Positions 20,545 to 30,580 of a DNA stretch of 64,000 nucleotides are shown piece after piece. The position numbers and the translations under genes are program-made. This stretch comes from Rheum nobile (Eukaryota; Streptophyta; Magnoliopsida; Caryophyllales; Polygonaceae). The notes beneath the pieces are model-generated. The model was not told the DNA's origin. It searched no databases and worked only from the letters and a program-made list of their open reading frames with translations. The stretch is from positions 6,882,001-6,946,000 of the forward strand of contig WOAB01000563.1 in the NCBI GenBank assembly GCA_027886185.1, written 5' to 3'. Numbering within the stretch: position 1 is the stretch's first letter; each line of letters starts with the position of its first letter.

Positions 20545-21660
20545 TCAACTCGGGTTGCTCCTATTACTTGAACTCCTGAGGTCTATATCAGGGGGATGCC
20601 GCTTTGTGTGCTCCATGTTGAGCCTTTCCCCCTTGCTTGTGCACTTGCTGATGGGAGGACCGCTGTTCATATCTATGAATGTACTTGCCATCTTCAGGAA
20701 TGGTCTACCCAACATCTCAAGGGCTGCATGTATGTCCTGAATTAAGGCCTCCTTCTTGTGCTTCCCCTTTGGTTTCTTCTTTATATTGCCCAGCACCCTT
20801 AAAAACTCTGTGTAGCGAGGGATGCAACTTGCCAGTTCGATCGAGGGAATGGTTGCCTCGCAGATACTGAAGGTTTCATATAGCTCTTTGTCGTCCTTCA
20901 GCCTTCGAGTATCTTGGAATACCGCATGGAGGGGCGTGACGGGGTGCAGCGAGACAAGTGGAAAGGAGTTGAGATGCACATACTCATCATAGGCAGCCTC
21001 AAGAGGGTCGGGGGCTGCCCGGGTGTTTTTGTTAGGAACAAGCGTCATAGGATCGTTTTCGCGATCGTGGCTCTCCTCCTCTTGGTCGCTGAATTCCTCC
21101 AATCCCAAAAAATACTCTTCTTCAGAAAGCACAACGCGGTCCAAAATATCGTCTGGAATACCCATCTCCTCAGTGGGTGAACCGAGGTCGAGGTATACCT
21201 CCCGCGGTCTTGGGTTCTCTTCTGCAGATATCTCGTTGTATTCTGCACCCGTCTCACAAATTTGTTCCTCTCTGTCAGCTAAGGGGGCGACATACAACTG
21301 CTCAGTACTTTGTAGGGTCAACGAGAAGACATTCTCTTTCTGGTGCACCACTGGGTGAGATAGTGGTTCTGCCGACGTCATGGACTCCACCCTGCTCAAT
21401 GCTTGCACCATTTTCTCCGTCTGCCTCTCAATGATTTGGATATTGGACTTTATTTGTTGTTCAAGTTGGATCGTGTTCTGTTTGAAAGATCGAAACATGT
21501 CCTCCAATGACATGGAGGGACTTGGATTGTGCCCATAACTCGAATTAGGGTGATCTCTCCACCCTGGAGTGTATGCGTATGAGTATGGGTCATATTGCGG
21601 CTCCTGATGGAAGTGGGGAAATCTATCCATCTCTGTAACAAAATCAAAAAGGAAAAACAA
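20545..21660 (-). CDS. Gag-protease remnant ORF of the non-autonomous Athila-like element
   Basis: A 371-codon uninterrupted frame beginning about 80 bp after the PBS. N-terminal SYAYTPGWRDHPNSSYGHN resembles the C-terminal part of Athila gag (YNPGWRNHPN-type). Then come a coiled-coil-like segment (SLEDMFRSFKQNTIQLEQQI), an acidic middle, IPSIELASCIPRYTEFLRVL (the gag-protease linker of Athila) and LGRPFLKMASTFIDMNSG (the end of the protease, LGRPFL motif). The capsid core, the protease active site and all of pol are absent. The open frame despite missing enzymes suggests either recent insertion or a retained role in RNA packaging; I cannot tell which. The upstream-most Met may be replaced by the one at MDRFPHFHQ. 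Confidence 0.75.
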   Translation of the reverse strand: MFFLFDFVTEMDRFPHFHQEPQYDPYSYAYTPGWRDHPNSSYGHNPSPSMSLEDMFRSFKQNTIQLEQQIKSNIQIIERQTEKMVQALSRVESMTSAEPLSHPVVHQKENVFSLTLQSTEQLYVAPLADREEQICETGAEYNEISAEENPRPREVYLDLGSPTEEMGIPDDILDRVVLSEEEYFLGLEEFSDQEEESHDRENDPMTLVPNKNTRAAPDPLEAAYDEYVHLNSFPLVSLHPVTPLHAVFQDTRRLKDDKELYETFSICEATIPSIELASCIPRYTEFLRVLGNIKKKPKGKHKKEALIQDIHAALEMLGRPFLKMASTFIDMNSGPPISKCTSKGERLNMEHTKRHPPDIDLRSSSNRSNPS

Positions 21661-21742
21661 AAATCAATAGCACGGGTGTGGACCGTAAGATAGGTCCACA
21701 CAATAGTTGACACACAAATCGCACACAAAATAGATTATTGCT

Positions 21743-21760
21743 TCCCCGGCAACGGCGCCA
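21743..21760 (-). other. tRNA-Asp-type primer-binding site of element N
   Basis: Plus-strand TCCCCGGCAACGGCGCCA is the 3' end of plant tRNA-Asp including CCA. On the minus strand it directly follows the 5' LTR. This PBS is characteristic of Athila elements and sets the element's orientation. Confidence 0.9.
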
Positions 21761-21763
21761 ATT

Positions 21764-23132
21764 TGATAACAAGAATTTGTCGTTCTAATTCCTACTATGC
21801 AAAATATCCAAACAAACCTTAAACCGTAGTCCTAGGTAAGTAAAGGTCGAATCCACAAGGAGGCGAATTCTATCTAAATATGCAATTTATGTGTCAATCA
21901 GAAGTAACCAAAGGGGGGTTTTGTTTGTTTTAAGTAATCCTAGCATGCAAAAGTAACCAAGCGAAAGAGTTGTGAAATCAGTGATGGGAAAAAGCACTTA
22001 GTCAAACAACATCCACTATTCGTATGACAAGTTGATCATAGATACTCATTCAAATCTCATGCAATGGTAATTCAAATTCCTTTTCAGATATAACTAATAG
22101 CACAACCAGATACTATTAGCACTAACTAATTAAACAACCATGAAACTATCAAGATTCAGTTTAACAGCAGCCTTACGGATAGGAATATAGTTGGATACAA
22201 TTCTAGCATAAAACAACCAACTTTTATCCTAGAATGTAAATCAATTCTCTTCTGCATAAGATTAGCACAACCAGTTACTAACACGATGCAGTTGCTACTA
22301 TGGAATAGATATGCTCAACCAGTAACAATCTAAACCTAGCAATAGATAAATAACGACAAACCCTAGTTGATCAGACTAGAAATTATCAATATCAATCTTA
22401 AGAAATCAAACAAGAGAAGAGATAAAAACCATGCAATAGATTAGGAATAAGAATCTCACAACTGAATCACACGAAAAGCTTCAATGTCTGACTAAGCCAG
22501 GGAGGCTTAGTTCTTCATAACGTAGAAAAGGAAATTAGGGTTCAAGAGAAAAACGAAGATTATCCAAGATAGGCAAACAAGCCTTTTCTCAACCCTAATA
22601 TACTAAAGGAAATAAAATCTAAATTAACCTAAAACAAAATAGTAATAATAATAATAATAAGTAAACAACCGAAATTGGGGAATTAATCCCGTCTCGGCCT
22701 TCAATAATCGTTCAGCAGTTGCTCGGTCTCGGTCTCTTCAATTGGCAGCTTCGGCCCACCTAGCAGCCCTCTTTCTCGGTCCAACTCACGAAGCGCGGCC
22801 CACTTCTGCAATTCGGCCCATCTCTAATTGCATTCCAGCTGCTTCATCACGCCCGCATCATCTTCCACTTCCAATTCTTCAATTCTCCAACTCTCTCGCG
22901 CGGAATTCTCGGTGGGCCTAATTCATGGGCCTTTCTTTCATTTCCAAATGGGCCCATCATCCTTCCAGCTTCACGTGAATTGCTTAATTAAGCTGGTTCG
23001 CCTCGCGTGGCCAGTTAATCACCAAACTTTGCCCCCACACGCCATGCACATGAATGTGTCTAAATCTACCCGAATGGCACCAATAAAACATCTAATGACT
23101 CTTACTTAAACCCTACAAAGTAGTGCTTATCA
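21764..23132 (-). repeat. 5' LTR of element N
   Basis: TGATAACAAGAATTTG ... GTGCTTATCA, the same length as the other LTR and about 99% identical to it. It is followed by the target duplication CATAG and then by the interrupted gag of element B. Confidence 0.92.
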
Positions 23133-23137
23133 CATAG

Positions 23138-23880
23138 GGGTTATTACGCGACATCATCTCAGATAGAGCTAAAGCGACCCTCGATCGAAGGGACCAGGTA
23201 ACATCCGACAAACCATCCTCTCCGGTTCCCACTAAAATTGTTAACACCATGTCAGGAGGATCGGACGTGTGTGGGAACACATACTCGGCCGCCAAAAGAC
23301 ATGCTCGAGAGAGCAAAGGCAACAAGCCGATACAAACGGAGACAAGACAATCACAGATCTCAGACGCTCCCGCCATCACCTTCGACAACTCAGAAGCCCA
23401 AGAGTTAGGCGACCACCACGACGGTTTGGTAATCTCTCTGTCAATTAGCAATTGCCTTATCCGTCGTGTTCTAATCGACACATGTAGCTCCACTAACTTG
23501 TTAACACTCGACGCCTTAAAGGGCATGGGTTTAAGCGAGGACGACTTAACCAGAAACTCTACCCCGCTGGTCGGATTCAGCGGGGAAGTAAAGTATACTC
23601 AAGGCGAGATCGTGTTAACGACGTATGCCGGTGGAGTCAATCAACATGTAAAATTTTTGATACTCGACTGCCCGTCTCCATACAATGCGATCCTTGGCAG
23701 ACCTTGGATCCACACCATGAAAGCTGTACTTCCACTTACCACCAGACAATAAAGTTCCCTACTAAGTGGGGGGTACAGGAAATAAAAGGTGACCAGCGGG
23801 CTACCAAAGAGTGCTACGTCACTTCAATGAAAGGGGTAGTCGACAAGTCTTCCGCATAGCAACCACAATATGGAAAAGGA
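23138..23880 (+). pseudogene. gag end and aspartic protease of element B
   Basis: Resumes B's coding region right after element N: TTACGCGACATCATCTCAG, then the 167-codon frame 23249-23752 with AITFDNSEAQELGDHHDGLV, the active-site stretch VLIDTCSSTNLLTLDALKGM (family D-T-G-S-S, here Gly to Cys), GFSGEVKYTQGEI and DCPSPYNAILGRPWIH. The active-site change should abolish proteolysis. The frame breaks at about 23750 before RT. Confidence 0.85.
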
Positions 23881-25101
23881 ACCACACGATACGTCGAACC
23901 AGAAATGGAACAACTCGATGAGATTGTGCTGGATCCTTCAAAGCCAACACAAACGGTGAAGGTCGGGTCAGATCTAAACGATTCGACCAGGTCAGATTTA
24001 ATTTCTTTTTTACGATCCAACACTGACTGTTTTGCTTGGTCACACGAAGACATAGTGGGAATCTCCCCAGATATCATTACTCATAAATTGAATGTAGATC
24101 CCACGTACCCTCCAGTCAAGCAAAAAAGAAGAAAGTTTGCACCAGAGCGTAACAAGATTGTAGACGATGAGGTAAAAAACTTACTTGAGACAAGTAAAAT
24201 AAGGGAAGTAAAGTACCTCGACTGGTTATCAAACGTCGTTGTGGTACAAAAGAAGAATGAGAAATGGAGAGTATGCATCGACTTCACAGACCTAAACAAG
24301 GCCTGTCCAAAATACTATTTCCCATTACCACATATCGACGCAATGGTCGACGCGACCGCCGGACACGAAATGCTGACATTCATGGACGCGTTCAGTGGAT
24401 ACAACCAGATTCTCATGGATCCTGATGACCAAGAAAAGACAGCTTTCATAACAAGCCAAGGTACGTACTGCTACAAAGTGATGCCCTTCGGACTAAAAAG
24501 TGCAGGGGCCACGTACCAGAGGTTGGTAAACAAAATGTTCAAAGACCAGGTCGAAGATACCATGGAAGTCTACATCGACGACATGTTCGTCAAGTCCAAA
24601 GCAACAGGGGACCACATCGAACACCTGGGGGAAGCTTTCGAGGTATTGAAAAGGTATAACATGAAATTAAATCCGAGTAAATGTTCTTTCGGAGTGTCTT
24701 CAGGAAAAATTTTGGGATACATGGTCACTCAATAAGGGATCGAAGCCAGTCCCCACCAGATCAAGGCCATCGTCAACCTTAGATCCCCTTGATGCGTTAA
24801 GGACGTCCAAAAACTAACAGGACGGATAGCGGCACTAAACAGATTCATATCCAAGTCGTCGGATAAATGCAAGCTCTTCTACGAAGCCTTGAAAAAGAAC
24901 AAATCATTCGACTGGACAGTTGCACGTGAACAAGCGTTCCAAAACCTAAAGACATAACTGGCAAATCCACTCCTACTGGCTAAGCCAAAAGACGACGAGC
25001 CGTTATCACTATATCTGGCTATGTCAGAATCAGCCATCAGCGTAGTTCTAACAAGGGAAGAAGATGGTAAGCAGTCACCGGTCTACTACGTACGTCGTTC
25101 C
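23881..25101 (+). pseudogene. Reverse transcriptase and start of RNase H of element B
   Basis: The frame 23905-24735 carries the RT domain: FTDLNKACPKYYFPLP, FMDAFSGYNQILMDP, YKVMPFGLKSAGATYQRL and MEVYIDDMFVKSK with the catalytic Asp pair. Stops follow at 24733, about 24790 and about 24955 (CAA to TAA type changes). The connection and RNase H start (KLFYEALKKNKSFDWT, PLSLYLAMSESAISVVLTRE) continue to 25096. There the composite insertion interrupts it; GTTCC at 25097-25101 is the target duplication. Confidence 0.87.
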
Positions 25102-25461
25102 TGTAATACCTCAGCCACTTGGGCCGGCCCATCACAGGGCTGCAGCTCATACACCCCAACCCATCACTAGTAGCTCCAAGCCCAAGGCCCAGCTATTTCT
25201 AGCAGGTTGTTGGTGAGACTCGAACTCGAGACCTCACCCTTTAACAAGCGGCCAAAGCATTGCTTGTTACCAATTGTGCTGCAGCGCAATTGGTAACAAG
25301 CAATGCTTTGGCCGCTTGTTAAAGGGTGAGGTCTCGAGTTCGAGTCTCACCAACAACCTGCTAGAAATAGCTGGGCCTTGGGCTTGGAGCTACTAGTGAT
25401 GGGTTGGGGTGTATGGGCTGCAGCCCTGTGATGGGCCGGCCCAAGTGGCTGAGGTATTACA
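25102..25461. repeat. 360-bp near-perfect palindrome (unit 1)
   Basis: Arms of about 180 bp with only a few mismatches, symmetric about 25281/25282. Left arm TGTAATACCTCAGCCACTTG mirrors right arm ending CAAGTGGCTGAGGTATTACA. The inner halves contain tRNA-like sequence pointing outward from the centre. The transcript would fold into one long hairpin. Confidence 0.9.
25282..25360 (+). ncRNA. tRNA-like sequence in right arm of unit 1
   Basis: From the palindrome centre it reads GCGCAATTGGTAACAAGC (resembling a D-arm and A box) and ends near GAGTTCGAGTCTCACC (resembling a T-arm and B box), about 75 bases in all. The T-stem is only partly paired and the anticodon stem-loop is not canonical, so it is not a functional tRNA gene. 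It could still serve as an internal RNA polymerase III promoter. An inverted copy occupies the left arm (about 25205-25281, minus strand). Confidence 0.5.
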
Positions 25462-25850
25462 AAAAGTACAGTTTTATGTGAGTGCTCAAGCCACGGGCCT
25501 AGCCCAACATGAGACACTCGCATGGGCCGCAGCCCATGTACCCCAACCCTTCCTTGTTGGCTACTCCAAATTAATGTAAGCCATTTCCAAGAGGTTGTTG
25601 GGAGCGCTCGAACTCGAGACCTCTCCCCTTTATCCCCTCCCCGCAAGGAGTGGATACCAATTGCGCTGCAGCACAATTGGTAACAAGTGGGCGTTAAGCC
25701 GCTTGTTAAAGCGTGAGGTCTCGTGTTCGAGACTCACGAACAACCTCCCAGCCATGGGGATTTGGTTGGGGTATATGGGCTGCGGCCCATGGATAGAGCA
25801 ATGGCTGCCCGGTAAGGGTCGGAGCCCCTATCATTCAAAGTGTACTTTTT
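25462..25850. repeat. Unit 2 of the composite insertion
   Basis: Bounded by AAAAAGTACAG on the left and GTGTACTTTTTT on the right, reading as short inverted ends. The core repeats the same tRNA-like inverted pair (about 25600-25745), while the outer arms have diverged. Its right end (GGAGCCCCTATC ... AAAGTGTACTTTTTTGTAA) matches the unit ends at 57127-57161, so the same building block exists at both loci. Confidence 0.75.
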
Positions 25851-26358
25851 TGTAACACTCCCCAGGCCAAGCTACCCCAGCCACCGAGCCACCCAACGGT
25901 GCCGGTGCCGGTACTGGTGCCGCTTGTGAGTCCACAAGGCCTGCATGCCTACACCCCAACCCGGCCCCAAGGCCCAGCCCAACGACTGTCTCCGGAATTG
26001 GCCCATCAGCCAATCCAAGCGGGTTGTTGCCAAGGGGAATCGAACCCCCTACCTTTGATACAAAGGCAATGCCTTACCATTTGTATCACCAACTACGCTG
26101 CAACGTAGATGGTGATACAAATGGTAAGGCATTGCCTTTGTATCAAAGGTCGGGGGTTCGATTCCCCTTGGCAACAACCCGCTTGGATTGATTGTTGGGC
26201 CAATTCCGGAGACAGCCGTTGGGCTGGGCCTTGGGGCCGGGTTGGGGTGTAGGCCTGCAGGTCTTGTGGACTCACAGGCGGCACCAGTACCGGCACCGGC
26301 ACCGTTGGGTGGCTGGGTGGCTTGGTGGCTGGGGTAGCTTGGCCTGAGGAGTGTTACA
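25851..26358. repeat. Unit 3 of the composite insertion, about 508-bp palindrome
   Basis: TGTAACACTCCCCAGGCC mirrors GGCCTGAGGAGTGTTACA. Arms of about 250 bp are centred near 26100/26101. The tRNA-like segment differs from units 1 and 2, with GATACAAATGGTAAGGC and a B-box-like GGGGGTTCGATTCCCC (about 26101-26185), and its T-stem pairs perfectly over five bases. The outer arms contain GGTGCCGGTGCCGGTACTGG repeats. Confidence 0.8.
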
Positions 26359-26363
26359 GTTCC

Positions 26364-27290
26364 TTACTTCCCGCCGAAACCAGGTACACATCGCTTGAAA
26401 AATTAGTCTTGGCGTTGGTCATGGCCTCAAATAAGTTACGACCCTATTTCGAATCACATGTTATTATTTTGAGAACTAACCATCCCATGAAAGCAGTCAT
26501 GAGGAAACCAGAATTTACAGGACGAATGGACAAATGGGCCATACACCTCAGCGAATTCGACATCGAGTACGAGCCAAGGACGACGATCAAATCTCAAGCT
26601 TTAGCCGACTTTGTGGCCGATTTCAGCCCGACATTGGAACAAGAAGCCACGAAAGAGGCCGAACAGCTAAAATTTGAAAAAGACAAGGGCACATGGCAAC
26701 TCCATATAGACGGAGCGTCCAACGTAAGAGGAGTCGGCCTAGGCGTCGTGCTAAAATCACCACAAGGGCACCATATAGCCCAAGCTGTGAGATGCGAGTG
26801 GGACGCGACCAACAATGAAGCAGAATATGAAGCCCTCATATTCGGATTAACAGTCGTACACGATCTCGCGATTCTAAGCATAGAGGTGACATGCGACTCT
26901 TTTTTAATCGTCAACCAAGTGCAAGGTTCGTACGCTACCAAGGATGACAGAATGATGGAATATCTAGATATCGTCAAAAAATTGGCAAGCAAATTTCAAA
27001 GCTTCACCATCCGACAAGTCCCACGCGACCTCAACACACAAGCCGACGCCCTAGCAAACCTTGGCTCCACCTTGCATCCTAACGACTTCCGCAACATTTC
27101 ACTAGAACATATCACCACACCAGCCGTCCCCAAAGCCTTCAAGACACCTAATCCAGACGACATTCAGACAATGGATGAGCTACCCCTAGAAGAATTCATC
27201 TCAGCAGAGGTAGGCGACCATACAGAAGAGGACTTGGTGGGCGACCAAGACGATTGGACCACCCCTACATCAAGTGGCTCAGAGATGGAA
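26364..27290 (+). pseudogene. RNase H and second RNase H of element B
   Basis: Resumes after the insertion: ETRYTSLEKLVLALVMASNK, MDKWAIHLSEFDIEYEPRTT and ALADFVADFSPTLEQEA close the first RNase H. WQLHIDGASNVRGVGLGVV, ATNNEAEYEALIFGL and VPRDLNTQADALANLGSTL form the second, Tat-type RNase H. The acidic residues of the second domain (D in HIDGAS, E in NNEAEYEAL, D near QADALANL) are recognisable. The frame stays open to about 27290 and then shifts before integrase. Confidence 0.85.
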
Positions 27291-28444
27291 CTCTCCCAGC
27301 AGACAAAAAAGAAGCGTATTGTTCAAAAGATCTGTCACATGCCTATACCTACGTTACCTCGAAACAACCAAGGTACGGCGCGTCTTACAATCCCTTCATG
27401 ACGGAGAATACGGGAACCACACTAGAGGACGCAGCCTATCCGGCAAGGCTCTCAGGACAGGTTACTACTGGCCTACAATGAACAAAGACGCGACCGATTA
27501 CGTCAGAAAATGCGACGCCTGCCAACGGCACGCACCTGTCACGCATCAGCCATCAGAGATGCTCCATCCGACTCTAGCTCCCAGGCCCTTCATGCGATGG
27601 GGGATGGGCATCGTCGGGAAATTGCCACCAGCGTTAGGACAACGTGTCTACTTCCTGGCCATGACTGACTACTTTTCTAAATGGATAGAGGTTGAAGCAT
27701 ATCGAGAGGTAAAAGAAAAACACGTCATCTCATTCATAAAACGTAATATTCTATCCAAATTTGGCGTCCCTTCAGAAATCGTATGCGACAATGGCTCCCA
27801 ATTCATCGGTAGCCAGACACGATCATTCTATAAACAGTGGAACATCACATTAGTCACGTCCATGCCAAGATACCCATAATCCAATGGTCAAGCAGAGTCC
27901 AGCAATAAGATCATCATCAATAATCTAAAAAAAAACGCCTCACAAGGGCAAAAGGCAAATGGGCCGATGAGCTCCCTTTAATATTATGGTCCGACAGGAC
28001 GATGCCTAAAAATGCAACAGGACAAAGCTCTTTTTCGCTAGTCTATGGAAGCGAAGCAGTCATCCCCACTGAGCTACTCGTCCCAACTGCCAGATACGGA
28101 CTCCAAACTCCAGAACAAAACGACGTCGAGTTAGCTCACAATCTCGACACCATCAATGAGACCAGAGAGAAAGCTAGAATCTGGATGGTCCAGTACCAAC
28201 AACAAGTCGCTCGGAGCTACAACAAGAACGTCCGAGTTAATGTCTTCAAGTTAGGAGACTGGGTCCTAAGGAAAACATTCCAAAACACCAGAGATCCAAC
28301 CGACGGAAAGCTAGCACCCCAATGGGAAGGACCTTACCTCATCAAAGAAGTCGTCGGACGAGGAGCATATCGATTATAAACAAAGGATGGACGACCGATC
28401 CCCAGAAGTTGGAATGCGATCCACTTAAAGTTGTATCATTTCTG
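27291..28444 (+). pseudogene. Integrase of element B
   Basis: The frames 27274-27879 and 28002-28379 contain the zinc region YVRKCDACQRHAPVTH, the core FMRWGMGIVGKLPPALGQ and VCDNGSQFIGSQ, and the C-terminal LGDWVLRKTFQNTRDPTDGK and APQWEGPYLIKEVVGRGAYR. The first catalytic Asp is Gly (element A has Asp). A stop at 27878, an A-run frameshift near 27930 and a stop at 28378 show the gene is dead. Confidence 0.87.
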
Positions 28445-28730
28445 AACTCTCTTCCTTTTCACATTTTTTCAATTACATTCATTTGGATTCCAATCACTGA
28501 CTTAAGCATCGGAGGGCCGTTGGGTCACTCCCCAACGGTCGCCCCAAGACCTTTCCTTTGTGTACTCTTAACAAAATTTGAATAGGAATGAGAGGCCTCG
28601 AAGACAAACTTGACATTCAAGAGGATATCCTTACTACACATAAAACAACGCTTAAAACATACAAATCGATCGATACACAGGGATTAGAGGAACAAAACGA
28701 AACACTCCATTTTACAAAGGCTTGTCCTAT
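28445..28730 (+). other. Non-coding spacer of element B after integrase
   Basis: Matches element A's spacer in reverse, including CCGATGCTTAAG-type sequence at about 28500-28515. It ends at TSD CCTAT (28726-28730), where the solo LTR was inserted; element A reads through this point as GGCTTGTCCCATCCCAGG in reverse. Confidence 0.6.
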
Positions 28731-30234
28731 TGATAAGCACTACTTTGTAGGGCTTAAGTAAGAGTTATTAGAGGTTTTATTGGTGTCATTCGGGTAGATT
28801 TAGACACATTCATGTGTATGGCATTTGGGGGCGAAGTTGGTGTATTTGGAGGTGTTTGAGCGGTTTTGGATATCATATGAGACACTGAGGAAGAAACCAC
28901 ATGAGAAGACGAGGAAGAGGAGTGCACTGAAGAGTAGAAGAACAATGTGCTGAATTCAATTGGTTCGTTCTCTCTGCTCCGATGTCCAAATGGAGTGATT
29001 CCAATTCGAGGAGTTAGATCTTGAAGTCTACTGAAAGTCCTCAAAATATGAGCGCAATCCGAGTTGGGAATCAAAAGTTATGGCGTTTGTACGGAAGTGT
29101 CGCAGGAGCTGAACCGAAGAACGGCGACCGCCGTACAAAGACGGCGACCGCCGTAATTACGGCGCCCGCCGTGAACCTTACGGCCCCCGCCGCATTTGGC
29201 TTTCCACCGACCTTGGCTACGAAGTGATTACGGCGACCGCCGTTTAATTGCGGCGCCCGCCACATTTACGGCGATCGCCGTGGGAGATGCGGCGACCGCC
29301 GCCGATGTCTGAAGTCCGCCGTGCCGTTTCTTTATTTGCATTATTTTATTACTTTTTATTATTTCGTTTTAGGTTAACTTAGCTTTATTTTTTCCTTTAG
29401 TATTTAAGGGTTGAGAAAAGGCTTGTTTGCCAATCTTGGATCATCTCTTGAAACCCTAATTAATTTCTACGTTCTACATTATGAAGAACTAAGCCTCCCT
29501 GGCTTAGTTAGACGCTGAAGCTTTCGTTTGGATTAAGTTGTGAGATTCTTATTCTTAATCTATTGCATGGTTTTTATCTTTCTCTTGCTTAAGTTGTTTA
29601 TGATTGATATTGATAATCTCTATTTGGACGCAACTAGGGTTTGTCGTTATTTATCTATCGCTAGATCTAGATTGTTACTGGTTGAGCATATCTATTTCAG
29701 AGTAGCAACTGCATCGTATTAGTAACTGGTTGTGCTAGTCTTATGCAGAAGAGAATTGATTTACATTCTAGGATAATATCTGGTTGTGTTATGCTAGAAT
29801 TGTATCCAACTATATTCCTATCCGTAAGGCTGCTGTTAAACTGAATCTTGATAGTTTCAGGGTTGTTTAATTAGTTAGTGCTAATAGTATCTGGTTGTGC
29901 TATTAGTTATATCTGAAAAGGAATTGGAATTTCCATTGCATGAGATTTTGAATGAGTATCTATGATCAACTTGTCATACGAATAGTGGATGTTGTTTGAC
30001 TAAGTGCTTTTCCCCATTATTGAATCCATCACATCTAGTTGTTTACTCTTGCATGCTTAGATTAATTAAACTCACAAAACCCCCCTTTGGTTACTTTAGT
30101 TTGACATACAAATTGCATATTAAGATAGAATTCGCCTCCCTGTGGATTCGACCTTTACTTACCTAGGACTACGGTTTAAGGTTTGTTTGGATATTTTGCA
30201 TAGCAGTTTTTAGAACGACAAAAACCTGTTATCA
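28731..30234 (+). mobile_element. Element S: solo Athila-like LTR
   Basis: 1504 bp, TGATAAGCACTACTTTG ... AAAACCTGTTATCA, with a perfect 5-bp duplication CCTAT on each side (28726-28730 and 30235-30239). Its start and end match element N's LTR read in reverse, but the middle differs and holds a GC-rich palindrome array (29121-29326). No internal region is present, so it most likely arose by recombination between two LTRs. Confidence 0.93.
29121..29326. repeat. Array of ACGGCGACCGCCGT palindromes in the solo LTR
   Basis: About eight self-complementary units of the form CGGCG(A/C)(C/T)CGCCG within 206 bp, GC-rich in an AT-rich LTR. It starts right after GCGTTTGTACGGAAGTGTCG and is followed by a TATTTAAGGG TATA-like motif at 29401. 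The LTR at 46453 has the same preceding sequence but a different array. Confidence 0.8.
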
Positions 30235-30239
30235 CCTAT

Positions 30240-30580
30240 CCCAGGTACTCGTCCTTATCATACATTACAAACTACTCTTCCCTGGACAAACGAAAAGCAT
30301 GCTACACTAACATTTACATCTACAGGTCATTACGACCACACATCTCGCTTCTCGGCCAAAGGCACGAAACGACAAAATCCACCTACAAAAACAAAACACG
30401 CAAGACAAATGCAAAACAAACACAAGGTTTGTCGCAACAACCAAAACGTTTACAAAATATGTGACCCGCGATGGTAGACGAGTCGCCAAAACATTGTCCA
30501 TCCCATCTTCACGATGGGGCACAACATACTACCTAAAACACTTAAAGTAGAACGATCACAAATACCAAAAGAAAACAATG
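30240..30580 (+). other. Element B spacer between solo LTR and antisense gene
   Basis: Continues B after the solo LTR (CCCAGGTACTCG...). It is homologous, reversed, to the region 8520-8870 of element A, including GACCCGCGATGG (about 30460). No coding is seen. Confidence 0.6.

Larger units (their letters stand above)
17580..23132 (-). mobile_element. Element N: non-autonomous Athila-like LTR retrotransposon nested in B
   Basis: Two LTRs of equal length (1369 bp; 17580-18948 and 21764-23132) differ at about 15 positions by eye, roughly 1%. A 5-bp duplication CGTAG/CATAG (17575-17579 and 23133-23137) has one mismatch. On the minus strand, the PBS after the right-hand LTR matches the 3' end of plant tRNA-Asp, as in Athila elements. 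The interior is only about 2.8 kb with one gag-protease remnant ORF and no RT, RNase H or integrase, so movement would need proteins from a relative. It split B's gag from its protease. Confidence 0.92.
25102..26358. mobile_element. Composite palindromic insertion with tRNA-like arms (unit 1, unit 2, unit 3)
   Basis: 1257 bp with ends TGTAATACC ... GTGTTACA and 5-bp duplication GTTCC (25097-25101 and 26359-26363), dropped into B's RNase H gene. The junction is confirmed by element A, which reads straight through this point. It consists of three tandem inverted-repeat units: 25102-25461, 25462-25850 and 25851-26358. Each arm carries a tRNA-like stretch with A-box-like (GCACAATTGGTAACAAG) and B-box-like (GAGTTCGAGTC or GGGTTCGATTCC) sequences, and GGGCC-rich outer parts. 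TG..CA ends with a 5-bp duplication are typical of LTR-type integration, yet no LTR pair, PBS or coding region is present. I do not know a named family for it. Confidence 0.8.

Noticed and set aside
25205..25360. Functional tRNA genes in the palindromic insertions
   Set aside because: A- and B-box-like sequences are present, but acceptor and anticodon arms do not fold canonically and each copy is mirrored; called tRNA-like only.
29071..29265. Frames through the GC-rich palindrome array of the solo LTR
   Set aside because: Open only because of the repeat's composition; they follow the palindromic units in both directions.
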